Positions 21,001 through 29,872 of a stretch of 58,227 nt of DNA are shown here, one piece after another (positions within the stretch are counted from its first letter, which is position 1; every line of letters starts with the position of its first letter). Source of the stretch: Phaeodactylibacter sp. Lineage in GTDB: Bacteria > Bacteroidota > Bacteroidia > Chitinophagales > Saprospiraceae. The stretch is from assembly GCA_024103175.1 (NCBI GenBank), contig JAGFJE010000227.1, forward strand, positions 1 through 58,227, given 5' to 3'. The translations under genes were made by a program, and so were the position numbers. Under the pieces are notes generated by a model. The model saw nothing but the letters and a program-made list of their open reading frames with translations, had not been told where the DNA came from and searched no databases.

Positions 21001-23795
21001 TAGAAGTCTCCCACCCCAACTTCCGGCCTATAATTCTGACCCCTCAGTTAGAGCCTGGAACAAGCGCAGTTGTTAAGCTGGCCACAACCACTTTTTCTCA
21101 GGTATTGAATAGTGACTTGGATGATGAAACTGCTATCTCGGTCATTGACAAAGCAGGCGAGCCAATCGCAGGAGCGGAGGTGACGGCTATGAGAGGAAAT
21201 ACCAGAAGGGATGGCATTACTGCTGACGATGGATCGGTAACGCTTCCCGATATTGGCACTGGCGGAACCTGGAACCTCTATGTCAAGAAAGGCGACGCGG
21301 CAGCAGCCAGCCCTCCCACCACCAACGTCCGAAACCGGCAGGTTGTCATCAACCTCGGGCAGGTAGAAAAATCGAGGCCCTTCACCGGCAAGCTTGCCGG
21401 GCGGTTGACCAATACTGCCGGCGAGGTCATTGCCGGCGCGCTGGTAAAGGCCGGCAACCAACAGCAACGGGCCAATTCCCGGGGAGAATATCTGTTTACG
21501 GGCCTGGCCCAGGCAGATGTAGAGGCAAACGGCGTAAGCTTCTTCCATCCTTTGTATCAGGAAATTGATCCGGTAGCCGTAATTGACGACTCTATAATAG
21601 ATATAACCCTGCACAACCATCTTCAGTATTTCACCTACCAGGGAACCATCACCGACATTTTCCGGGTGCCTCTTTCCGGGGTGGAAATCGGGATACGGGC
21701 CAATACTGACGATGAAGAGTATATCATTGAATCCTCCGGCACTAACGGGCAGTACCGCATTCCCGTTCCGGTTGCGCTCGTGGATCAGGTGGAAATATTT
21801 TTCCGCTCACCGGGTTATGATGGCCTGACGCTGGACTTTCCCACCACCGGCGTGCCAGACAATACCAGCGCCTCCCTTTTGGATGTGCGGTTGAGCCCTG
21901 TTGAGAATTTCTCTCCCCTGCTGGACGGGAATAAATTGGAAGACCTTTTTGACATCAGGATCAATGCCTTAAACCTGACCCGGGACATTCGCACCCAACA
22001 TTTTGAGCGCTATGAGCCTACCCTGAAGAGGGGGTTTGTCCGCTTCACGCTGGTTGAAGATGATTTCAAACACGCCGCCTACCCTCAAATTCTGACCTGG
22101 TACACCCTGGCGGCGGCCGGGCAAATTACTTTGGAAGGGGTTGATGCTGACGCCGGCCCTCCCCCTCCCCTGCCCAACCCGCCTTACACGCCCGCTACCA
22201 ACGGCATCAGCCTCAGCTATTCGTCCGAACAGATCATCACCGGAGAGGCCAACGGCGGCATCGACCAATACTTCCACCTTCTGCCTTTCAACGGCCACAA
22301 AGAAATAGGCCTGGCCGAAGGGCCGGAATTACAGCTCCTTTGCCCCTACCGCCCCAGCGACGGCAGGGCCGGCTTTGCTACCGGCAACCTTTACCTGGGC
22401 GTAGAAAAACTACAACCGGGAACCAACCTGTCTTTGCTGTTCCAGATAGAAGAAGGCTCAGAGCGTAAGGCCGAATGGCGCCCTCCCCGCCTGGTATGGT
22501 CATACCTGTCCCGGGGCAACCGCTGGACGGCTTTCGAATCTACCGATTTCCTGCGGGATACTACCCGCGGCCTTACCCGCAGCGGGCTGGTGCAGCTGAA
22601 GGTCCCCAAAACGGCAAGTGCCGAAAATACGATGCTCAACCCGGCGTTACACTGGATCCGAATTGCTGCGGTGGAACAACTCGATGAGGCTGTGCCGGTA
22701 TCCGTTCGCGCCCTGCCCAATCTGGTTTCGGTACGCGCCCAGGCTATTCAGGCCCGCTTCGCGGATCACGAAAACAGCCTGGAACACCTGGGCGAGCCCC
22801 TGGCCGCAGGTACCATTGCCAAGCTCGAAATCAGCCGGACAGCGGTCAAAAAAGTAGAACAGCCCTTCGACTCTTTTGGCGGCCGCCTGCCGGAGCAGGG
22901 CAACGAGTTCTATCGCCGCATCAGCGAACGCCTGCGCCACCGGGGCCGGGCGATCACCCTTTGGGATTACGAACGCCTACTGCTGGAGCGATTCCCCAAG
23001 GTGCATCGCGTCAAGTGCCTGCCCCATACCCGCATGATCGCCAGCACGGACAACTGCAACACGCCAACGGAACAGGACCTCGCCGACATGCCACCCGACC
23101 TGTCGGCCATGGCCCCGGGCTACGTCTTATTATCGGTCATTCCCGACCTGGCTCAACGCACTGCTACCCGCCAGGCCGAACCTCGCTTCTCCTTCGGAGA
23201 CCTGCTGGAAATGGAAGATTACCTGCGCTCCAAAACCAACCTCTTTGTAGCGTGGGAAAGGGAAAACCCGCCATGGCTATGCGAACCGGATATAGTGGAA
23301 GATGAAACCAAATACCTGTGGGTCGTCAATCCCAAATACGAGCCGATCCGGTTATCCTTCAAGGTAGCTTTCCATCCGGGGGTTGATGAGAACTACTTTA
23401 CTTTTCAACTCGACCGGGAACTAAAAAACCACCTGGCCCCGTGGATCGAGAACCCGACGGCGGAGATCACTTTCGGCCAAACCCTTTACCAATCCCGGAT
23501 CATCGCCTTTATCGAGAGCCGGGAATACGTGGACGCCATTGCCGATTTCGCCCTGTACAAAGCCCCGGCCGCCTACCTGCTCGACACGCTGCCAGCCGAG
23601 TGCCAGGTAACAGCCGACAGGGTGGTTCCGGCCACGCCAAGATCGGTGCTGACCACCTATATCAATGCCGGTAAAGGCCCCGATGAAACCGATCATCATA
23701 TTGTAGTAGCCGATAAAACTACCTGGTGTCAAAGAACGCGAACCGGCACATCACCGGAAGGCCAATCCAATACCAGATACCAAAAATCACGATAA
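18063..23795 (+). CDS. Giant baseplate J/gp47-like protein (Pvc11-like) with inserted beta-sandwich domain array
   Basis: A 1910-residue baseplate wedge protein. The N-terminal ~640 residues and the C-terminal ~630 residues match eCIS baseplate J proteins; the latter include QPFDSFGGRLPEQGNEFYRRI, SERLRHRGRAITLWDYERLLLERFPKVHRVKCLPHT and a C-terminal SFKVAFHPGVDENYF region. Between them, about residues 655-1280, is an array of roughly five to seven carboxypeptidase-regulatory/Ig-like beta-sandwich modules, recognisable by repeats such as DKAGEPIAGAEVTA...DDGSVTLPDI and NTAGEVIAGALVKAG...NSRGEYLFTGL. Known Pvc11/Afp11 proteins lack this insert and are about half the length. It overlaps gp25 by 4 bases and the next gene by 1 base. 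The insert may be surface-exposed fibre material; that is inference. Confidence 0.86.
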   Translation: MSTNNNLIHPLIHHGAGQTERLLEALIPDNLKLDNRSIQDLIVAAYRYAGLLHYYNEDNEADGDWRCFWEVETLTFLAVLAELDTEAILQQFNALEIGFAEDIDEGAGGPFDPGGESITNYYDQAQFIHQLALQVHKAYNDLPDSLALKREIGAMIDKRAPYDGENLVDALRKLIAIHKEAYNDEHGQALPYTEYAPFFGPLWGLPDSDAFDAIRFQATFTREEMRALFRRFFEVLAKIRQRAQHWFNQIIGEPRLHQPHVALFLAFLRLFHHAQNSLNALTGKHLNYYYEKVLCLSRRPAAPDDVYLIVELAKGFEESLIEKGTAFLAGKDKNGRPLLYEALENWVARNAQVKEIKNTHFGLCAFQGAGRILASPDVHAAYENGEILPNGDVASWRPMGDDGELPDGEIGFAVSSPQLILREGKRVIDVFINLISVGTDVSFSSGDFKISLSSPEAWIEPTRNEDITFTADDKRRPLERAAFKARLDNDILQIRVILEKDDLPVDALGEELAAEAGYNTRWPIVKVVLTRPDQIAQFYNAIRLLEFEEIRLAVDVSGIRENLIIQSDQGVFDGTQKIYPFGPVPAKGHRFYVGSTEVFQKALNSLKVEFEWIAAPENFQNYYAEYNIGPYSTPNPKVRIDFIDRADDRDISITQVLRVEQDGGNEIRLKVSNVNFDPVEGATIQILDANGNLSDMQANSPEPGIYVFGLNQIGPVGAQLIVSKPGEDFEPLTIPLQESGATTTSFELVLYPLEKAFQEPDVYTGIARQLENGAFLPNITINGNSASLSDGVYSAPLSAGSLDFSLGGYSDNNVSNLRGYSVIDVYMAPDSFSPEQVFRSPPSEEVAIRLGLKDADGNALNNVTLSIDGDTQAVQDGDTVADVDGTARIRLSKAGFQDLWAPVEYATRLQAVLLPGNSEEEGSRGSAEENTVEITVKNWQNGLLRNTEFMVQIGNNTPSTEASDDNGIIRLSDFTTAAIVEVSHPNFRPIILTPQLEPGTSAVVKLATTTFSQVLNSDLDDETAISVIDKAGEPIAGAEVTAMRGNTRRDGITADDGSVTLPDIGTGGTWNLYVKKGDAAAASPPTTNVRNRQVVINLGQVEKSRPFTGKLAGRLTNTAGEVIAGALVKAGNQQQRANSRGEYLFTGLAQADVEANGVSFFHPLYQEIDPVAVIDDSIIDITLHNHLQYFTYQGTITDIFRVPLSGVEIGIRANTDDEEYIIESSGTNGQYRIPVPVALVDQVEIFFRSPGYDGLTLDFPTTGVPDNTSASLLDVRLSPVENFSPLLDGNKLEDLFDIRINALNLTRDIRTQHFERYEPTLKRGFVRFTLVEDDFKHAAYPQILTWYTLAAAGQITLEGVDADAGPPPPLPNPPYTPATNGISLSYSSEQIITGEANGGIDQYFHLLPFNGHKEIGLAEGPELQLLCPYRPSDGRAGFATGNLYLGVEKLQPGTNLSLLFQIEEGSERKAEWRPPRLVWSYLSRGNRWTAFESTDFLRDTTRGLTRSGLVQLKVPKTASAENTMLNPALHWIRIAAVEQLDEAVPVSVRALPNLVSVRAQAIQARFADHENSLEHLGEPLAAGTIAKLEISRTAVKKVEQPFDSFGGRLPEQGNEFYRRISERLRHRGRAITLWDYERLLLERFPKVHRVKCLPHTRMIASTDNCNTPTEQDLADMPPDLSAMAPGYVLLSVIPDLAQRTATRQAEPRFSFGDLLEMEDYLRSKTNLFVAWERENPPWLCEPDIVEDETKYLWVVNPKYEPIRLSFKVAFHPGVDENYFTFQLDRELKNHLAPWIENPTAEITFGQTLYQSRIIAFIESREYVDAIADFALYKAPAAYLLDTLPAECQVTADRVVPATPRSVLTTYINAGKGPDETDHHIVVADKTTWCQRTRTGTSPEGQSNTRYQKSR

Positions 23796-26680
23796 TGAGC
23801 GACAATCCCACCATATCCCGGTTGAGGCCAGCTGACATCAGTATGGACTACGAGCGCCTGCGGGAAGAAGGCATCCGCCACCTGGAATCTCTGGCTACAG
23901 AGATCTGGACTGATTTTAACGTACACGATCCGGGCATAACCATACTTGAGGCCTTATGTTATGCCATCACCGACCTGGGGTACCGCGCCAACCTGCCTTT
24001 GGAAGACCTCTTTGCTCCCGGCGGCGGCAGCGCAGAACCGGCCTTTTTCCCTATCCAGGATATCCTGCCCAACCGACCCTTTACGGCGAATGACTACCGC
24101 AAACTGATCATTGACGTAGAAGACGTAAAAAACGCCTGGGTTTATAAATATTACACCAACGACAACCTCATCAGCGATGAGGTAATACTCAACGGCTTGT
24201 ATGATTTCCTGATCGAAGTGGAAGATGGCATCCCGGCCGACAGTAAGCTTGCCCGAAGGATCGTGGAGCGGGTAAAAGCCCGCTACCATGCCAACCGCAA
24301 CCTGGGCGAAGATGTCGCGCAGGTCCGGATAGTGCGCGACTGCCCCATTTGCCTTTGCCTGGATGTGGAGCTGGGCCTGGACACCAATGAAGAAGAAGTG
24401 ATGGCAAACGTCATATTCCGCATTCAGGAATTCCTGGCCCCTCGCCCCCACTTTTATTCCTTCCGAGATTTGAGGGAACAGGGCGTGCCTTGTGAAGATA
24501 TTTTCAACGGCCCGGTTCTGCAACACGGTTTCCTGCCCGATTCCGAATTGGAAAACGCACCTTTGCGCAGGCAGGTCTACAAATCCGATATACTGAGCGT
24601 CATAATGGGCACCCCCGGAGTTACGGCAGTCCATGGCCTGCTTTGGCGCAAAGCGTCGGAACCCGGGTTTAAAGACAGCTGGTGCCTCGACCTACACACC
24701 TGCGGGCTGCTCGAAGAGGAGGATCCCTGCGAAGTCATTTACCAGCCCTATCTGGACGTATGCTGTTCCCAAATGCAGATCAGAAAAGGCGTGCTCAGGC
24801 GCGAGCTGGCAGAAGCGGACATCAAAGAAGAAATGGGCCTGCTGGCGCTGCTGCGGGACGTTCCGACCGACAAAAATATTCACCAGCCACCCCGGGGGCA
24901 GTTTCGGGCCGGCCTGGCCGATTACCAAAGCATACAGTACGAATTTCCGGATAATTACGCCCTTGGGGACGCAGGCCTGCCCCTCGGGGCCACCGCCCTG
25001 CGCCAGGCTCAGCAGCGGCAACTCCAGGCCTTCCTGTTGTTTTTTGACCAGATCCTGGCAGCCTACCTGCAACAGCTGGCACAGGTGCGCGATTTGCTTT
25101 CGGTACAGCAAAGCCCGGATGCGCCGACTTATTTTTTCGACGCCCTGCTTCAGGCGCCCGGCATGCAGGAGCTGATCGCGGACTTTGCCGTCTACAGCCT
25201 CAGCCAGGAAGCCATTGACGAACTGCAGGGCGGCCCGGCTCTCCCTTCCTCCATTGAGGAAAAACTAAACAACCTTCCGGAAGATTTTCCCCGGAAGTTT
25301 TACAGTACCAGCCAGTTCAACGAGGCGATGCGCGCCTATCTGGGCCCGTCCTGGGACCTGTACGGCCCCGCCCTGCGCACTGCTTTTCGGGTCGCAAGCG
25401 ATGCCGAAAGCTGGAACGCCTACTGTGAGGCTGAAGAGGGCGCCTATTTTTCCGAATTGGATAACCTGGCCGAAAGCGAGACGCTGCGGCAGTTGCGCCG
25501 CAACCAGATCATGAACCACCTGCTGGCCCGCTTTGGAGAGCAATTTACCGCATTCAGCCTTCAGCTCTTTCAAACCCGGGTAGACCGCGAAAACGACCCC
25601 TCCACACAGGAGTTCCCGGTATACCTGCAACGCAAAGCGGCGTTTTTAAGGGAAATTCCCGTCCTGGCCAGCGAAAGGGGCGGCGCCTTCAATTACCGGG
25701 CCAAAAACAGGGAAAGCGGAGAGCCGGACGTTTGGAACACCAACAACGTTTCCGGCCTGAAAAAGCGGGTGAGCCGCCTGCTGGGCATAGAAGACTACAG
25801 CGCCCGGTCTTTGATGTGCGACCCGGATTACGACATCAGGATAAAGAAAGGAGAATCCGCCAACGGCTTCCCCACTTATCAGTTGCAGCTGATCAAGCGC
25901 GAGGAGCAGCAGATCTTGCTGGAAAGCAAGGTATATTCCAGCCGGAAAAAAACCAAAGTCATCGAGATTCAGGAATACCTGCGCAAGGAGCTGGACCAAA
26001 CCGGGAATTACCACATCGAAGAGGAAGGCAATAAGGCCAGAGTGGTTTACCGGTCGAGCTTTACCGATGCGGAAGGCAATGTGATAGAAGCTGTGTTAAA
26101 AAGCCCGCCCCTGAGCAACCAGCAGGCGCGGAGCCTTCATGAGCGGATCACTGAGCTGGCCAGCGACACCTCCTGCGAACGGGAGGGCTTCCACTTGCTG
26201 GAACACATTCTCCTGCGGCCAAACGATCCGGACGACAGCGTCATTAGCCTGCCCGAAGGAACCTGCGCTTCCGAGCTGGCCGACCAATATTCCTTTCTGG
26301 TGACAGTGGTTCTTCCCGATTGGCCGCAGCGCTTTCGGGATGCTAATTTCCGCCAATATGTAGAACAGGTATTTCGCCGCGAGGCGCCCGCCCACATCCT
26401 GCTCCGTTTCTGTTGGATCGGCCGGGACCAGATGCAGGAATTTGAGCGCCCCTACCAACGCTGGCGCGAAGAGCTGGCCAGGTGTACGCCTGACGAATGC
26501 CAGGTCAACGTTTGGGCCAATCAATTGATCGCCTGGCTGAATGCCTCAGATTGCACCTGCTCGTATCCGGAGAGTATGGATGAACCCTTCTGCCAGGCCC
26601 CCACGGATGACGCGCCGCCGGAAGAAGAAGATAATGACGCCGGAAGGCAAAGCAGCACTTCCAGAAGGAGAAAAAGTTAA
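23795..26680 (+). CDS. Baseplate protein (Pvc12/Afp12-like)
   Basis: A 961-residue second large baseplate wedge protein. The N-terminus has the diagnostic stretch HLESLATEIWTDFNVHDPGITILEALCYAITDLGYR, found in Pvc12-type proteins just after the baseplate J gene. The C-terminal 150 residues (HLLEHILLRPND, FRDANFRQYVEQVFRREAPAHILLRFCWI) are also typical of that family. The ATG at 23795 is chosen: it overlaps the previous stop by one base (TAATG) and directly precedes the conserved N-terminus. An upstream in-frame ATG at 23726 lies inside the previous gene. A Ser/Glu/Asp-rich tail ends the protein. Confidence 0.88.
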   Translation: MSDNPTISRLRPADISMDYERLREEGIRHLESLATEIWTDFNVHDPGITILEALCYAITDLGYRANLPLEDLFAPGGGSAEPAFFPIQDILPNRPFTANDYRKLIIDVEDVKNAWVYKYYTNDNLISDEVILNGLYDFLIEVEDGIPADSKLARRIVERVKARYHANRNLGEDVAQVRIVRDCPICLCLDVELGLDTNEEEVMANVIFRIQEFLAPRPHFYSFRDLREQGVPCEDIFNGPVLQHGFLPDSELENAPLRRQVYKSDILSVIMGTPGVTAVHGLLWRKASEPGFKDSWCLDLHTCGLLEEEDPCEVIYQPYLDVCCSQMQIRKGVLRRELAEADIKEEMGLLALLRDVPTDKNIHQPPRGQFRAGLADYQSIQYEFPDNYALGDAGLPLGATALRQAQQRQLQAFLLFFDQILAAYLQQLAQVRDLLSVQQSPDAPTYFFDALLQAPGMQELIADFAVYSLSQEAIDELQGGPALPSSIEEKLNNLPEDFPRKFYSTSQFNEAMRAYLGPSWDLYGPALRTAFRVASDAESWNAYCEAEEGAYFSELDNLAESETLRQLRRNQIMNHLLARFGEQFTAFSLQLFQTRVDRENDPSTQEFPVYLQRKAAFLREIPVLASERGGAFNYRAKNRESGEPDVWNTNNVSGLKKRVSRLLGIEDYSARSLMCDPDYDIRIKKGESANGFPTYQLQLIKREEQQILLESKVYSSRKKTKVIEIQEYLRKELDQTGNYHIEEEGNKARVVYRSSFTDAEGNVIEAVLKSPPLSNQQARSLHERITELASDTSCEREGFHLLEHILLRPNDPDDSVISLPEGTCASELADQYSFLVTVVLPDWPQRFRDANFRQYVEQVFRREAPAHILLRFCWIGRDQMQEFERPYQRWREELARCTPDECQVNVWANQLIAWLNASDCTCSYPESMDEPFCQAPTDDAPPEEEDNDAGRQSSTSRRRKS

Positions 26681-26782
26681 CGGCTCCTCCGCCTGCACTT
26701 TAGCGCCGGGAGGAACCTGCGCGCAGCGATTTATGAGTCAAAAGGCCGGTAAACGCCGGTGTTTCAAATAACATTGAGCAAT

Positions 26783-29700
26783 ATGATCCACGATCCGAAC
26801 CATCCCATCAATCAAATGCCTGCCCACCTGCAACCCGGGCACTGGACCCGCCATCTATTACTGGGGCGAGGTATTGTATGTGGTTTGACTGTAAAGGTAC
26901 TCGACGATTGCACCTTCCGGCTGTGCGGCGGCCTTGGAGTTACATCCGACGGCACGCTGGCCGTTACCCCCAAAAAACAATACCACTTCACGCATTACCG
27001 CCCTTTTACGCCGCCGGCTTACCCTTTGTTCCTGGATGAGGAGGGGGAGTTTTACCCGGTATGGGAGGTGTTGGAAGGCCGCCCGGCGGGAGTGGGCCAG
27101 GATGTACGCCCCCTGACCCCCCAAAATGAAGAAGAGGAGTTAAACCTCTTTCTTCGCGATAAGGCGCTCCTTCTCTTTCTGGAGGAGCCGCGCCCGGCGG
27201 ATACGACAGTGGAAAGGAAGCCTGATTCGACAGAGGAAGCCGAAGAGCCGGGACAAGGTGAAAGTATCGCTGTTTATCGTTCAAGAGGCAGTGCCGGCCC
27301 CGAAGAGCCGGCCACCGGGCCAATGGAGGGCCCGGCATCGGAAATTCCCTACCACCTTCGCTGGCTGGTTATGCGCCAGGCGGATGTGGCCGCCCATCTC
27401 GGATTGACGGAACGCCTGGCTCAGATCGTAGCCCGCAGGCAGGGCGGAGAAGACTATGTCTACAGCGAAGCATACAGTAACCTCGATGAACAAGCCTTCG
27501 AAACAGACCTCTATCAGGCGGAAAACCAGCGCCTCGACTGGCCGGAAATCCCATTGCGCCGCTTTGGTTTTGGCTGCCTCGACCCTTTCGATTGTGAACC
27601 CGAAGACCTCGACGCTTCCGAATTCCCTCACATCCAAACCCTCAACGACATTTATGAGCAATACGTTTGCATCGTCGATGCGGCGACAAAAGCCCTGGAC
27701 CGGGAAAGCAAGCGGCTGCAAAACTGGCTCATCGACCATTTCTATTGTTTTTCCGAACCGGAATGGGAAGAATGGCGGATGCAGCTTTGCCAGAAATGGG
27801 AAGCTTTTAAGGCATTAAACCAACTGGCCGACAGCAGCCGGCACCGAAAAGAAAATGCCCAGTATTTTTACGACTGGTGCCGCGACTTGCTGGCCGCCTA
27901 TCACGAGCTGCGCCGGGAAGTACTGGACTGGCGGGCCGAATGCTGCCCCGATGCCGGGGCGCACCCCCGCCATTTATTGCTGGGCCTGGTAATGCGCAAT
28001 GCCGAGGCCTATTTTCCTCTACCATTACGGCACCACTACCTCCAGCCGCCGGTCTATAACGAAATGGCGGCGCGGGCAGAGCGGATCCGGCTGTACCACC
28101 GCCGGTTTCTGCTTATGATCAGGAATTTCTACCTGCCCTATTCCATCCCGGACGATACGATCAACCCCTATTGCGTTCACGAAGAAGCCGGCGAGGAAGA
28201 AGAGCTGCCCGCTATGAACGTTGTAAAGGTGACGCCCGGCCGGTATTACGACCAACCCCTGGGCCAGCAAAGCGTTCCCTATTATTACCCGCTGACGGAA
28301 AGCCGGTTTTCCGTCCACCGCTTTTGGGATGATTTTCGGTCCAGGACGCTGCGCATCGCCAACCACCGTTCCTACCACGCCCGGTTGGAGGACGGCAGCT
28401 ATTCCCTGCTTCCCAACGCTACCCACCCTTTGCGATACAATATTGATACGGACGGCTTTTTCCGCATCGAAGGCCATATTGGCCTTCAAAAGCCTGATGT
28501 TGAGCCCGTTCTGGAAAAATGGCGCCGCAAGTATAACCTCAGCTTTGACGTTGTTTATCGCCAGATTAACAATTTAACGGAGGAAGCAGTGGCCCTGGAC
28601 GGAGAAACCTTCAACACCTTTCAGGCGGCGCTGCAAGGCGCAGAACACCTGGCCGGCGTGGTGGCAGGAGGCGCCTTTATTGTAGTGTATGACGGCTCCG
28701 GAAAAGTGGTGGCCGACTTCAGCTTGCCCTATCGCTGCTGCCCGGAGGAATCGCCGCCGCCGCCACCGCCGCCGCCGGTTTCGGAAAGAGATGTCAGGGG
28801 GCTAGTGATGGATTGCAATGAACAGCCCTTACCGGGAATAACCGTCTTGGTAGGCGACAAAAGCGCTGCTACGGATCTGGACGGCAGATACCTGAGTTCA
28901 TTAACTCCCGGAGATTACATCCTCAAGATTGAAAACGGCCAATACCTTCCTTACGTACAAGAATTTACCCTCACCACAGATGACGATCCTTTAGGCCTGG
29001 AGGATATCATCCTGATACCCAGGGCAATAACCATTTTCGGGCGCTTGAGGAGAGGCGATACCGCGCTGTCCGATGTATTGGTTGCCGTGATATTACCAAA
29101 CGGCGCCCGAATTGATGACATTACCGATACCAAGGGCGAATTCACCCTGGCCAATGTCCCCCGGGAAGTGAATTCCGTCACGTATTTCCTCAACGACGAG
29201 GGAACCCAGTATCCATTGCCGGAGGAAGAACCGTGCGATTCCGTTCAGATAGACATCAACATCAGCGACATCACACCACAACCCATTCCCATTCCCCAGC
29301 CTGTTCCCCAACCCGGGCCCAGGCCGCCCCTGGTATGGGATCGGAATATCCCCGAACTGATCGGGCCTGAATACTATGCCGCTTTGGATATCAGCCCGAA
29401 TTCGGAAGAAGGAAGAGGGATAGCCGGTTTTTACGAGAGCCGATTCCGGCAGTATGCGGAAAACTACAACGCCGCTGCCGGCGCCCCCCGGGCCAGCGAT
29501 AAAAGCAGTTTAACCGAAGTGGAAAGTAGTTTCAATAAATTACTGAACGACCCGGGCCTCAATACCAATCAGATACACGCCGCTTACAAGTCGGCCAATA
29601 AAGCGCTGGACGAAGGCCTGCGCACTGCTGGCCCGGAAGAGAAAAAGCCATTGCTTGCGGTTGCGGAGAACCTAACCATGTTATACCTCGACCGCATAGC

Positions 29701-29872
29701 TCTCAGCCAACCGGAGAAGGTAACTCCCGGAACCATCAATGCCCTGTCTGAAGCGGGAAAAATAGGCGGCGGCGCCGTCAAGATCGGGAAGATCACAACG
29801 GACTGGAGCAAGGGGATAAGCAATAAAGTCAACCCGGCCATTGCCGATACCCTGAGAAAATTCAAGCCTTGA
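26783..29872 (+). CDS. Large eCIS structural protein at the Pvc13 position, with carboxypeptidase-regulatory-like domains
   Basis: About 1029 residues from the ATG at 26783 (a GTG at 26759 would add eight). The N-terminus (HLLLGRGIVCGLTVKVLDD) resembles a module I associate with large Bacteroidota eCIS proteins. A helical and aromatic-rich middle follows (about 200-640). After a run of eight prolines near 660 come two carboxypeptidase-regulatory-like beta-sandwiches (about 667-810: VRGLVMDCNEQPLPGITVLVGD, then IFGRLRRGDTALSDVLVAV). A Pro-rich linker and a helical tail end the protein. It lies between the Pvc12-like and tape-measure genes, where tail-fibre genes sit in Pvc/Afp loci, so a receptor-binding or baseplate-peripheral role is inferred. 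No enzyme motif is seen. Confidence 0.65.
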   Translation: MIHDPNHPINQMPAHLQPGHWTRHLLLGRGIVCGLTVKVLDDCTFRLCGGLGVTSDGTLAVTPKKQYHFTHYRPFTPPAYPLFLDEEGEFYPVWEVLEGRPAGVGQDVRPLTPQNEEEELNLFLRDKALLLFLEEPRPADTTVERKPDSTEEAEEPGQGESIAVYRSRGSAGPEEPATGPMEGPASEIPYHLRWLVMRQADVAAHLGLTERLAQIVARRQGGEDYVYSEAYSNLDEQAFETDLYQAENQRLDWPEIPLRRFGFGCLDPFDCEPEDLDASEFPHIQTLNDIYEQYVCIVDAATKALDRESKRLQNWLIDHFYCFSEPEWEEWRMQLCQKWEAFKALNQLADSSRHRKENAQYFYDWCRDLLAAYHELRREVLDWRAECCPDAGAHPRHLLLGLVMRNAEAYFPLPLRHHYLQPPVYNEMAARAERIRLYHRRFLLMIRNFYLPYSIPDDTINPYCVHEEAGEEEELPAMNVVKVTPGRYYDQPLGQQSVPYYYPLTESRFSVHRFWDDFRSRTLRIANHRSYHARLEDGSYSLLPNATHPLRYNIDTDGFFRIEGHIGLQKPDVEPVLEKWRRKYNLSFDVVYRQINNLTEEAVALDGETFNTFQAALQGAEHLAGVVAGGAFIVVYDGSGKVVADFSLPYRCCPEESPPPPPPPPVSERDVRGLVMDCNEQPLPGITVLVGDKSAATDLDGRYLSSLTPGDYILKIENGQYLPYVQEFTLTTDDDPLGLEDIILIPRAITIFGRLRRGDTALSDVLVAVILPNGARIDDITDTKGEFTLANVPREVNSVTYFLNDEGTQYPLPEEEPCDSVQIDINISDITPQPIPIPQPVPQPGPRPPLVWDRNIPELIGPEYYAALDISPNSEEGRGIAGFYESRFRQYAENYNAAAGAPRASDKSSLTEVESSFNKLLNDPGLNTNQIHAAYKSANKALDEGLRTAGPEEKKPLLAVAENLTMLYLDRIALSQPEKVTPGTINALSEAGKIGGGAVKIGKITTDWSKGISNKVNPAIADTLRKFKP

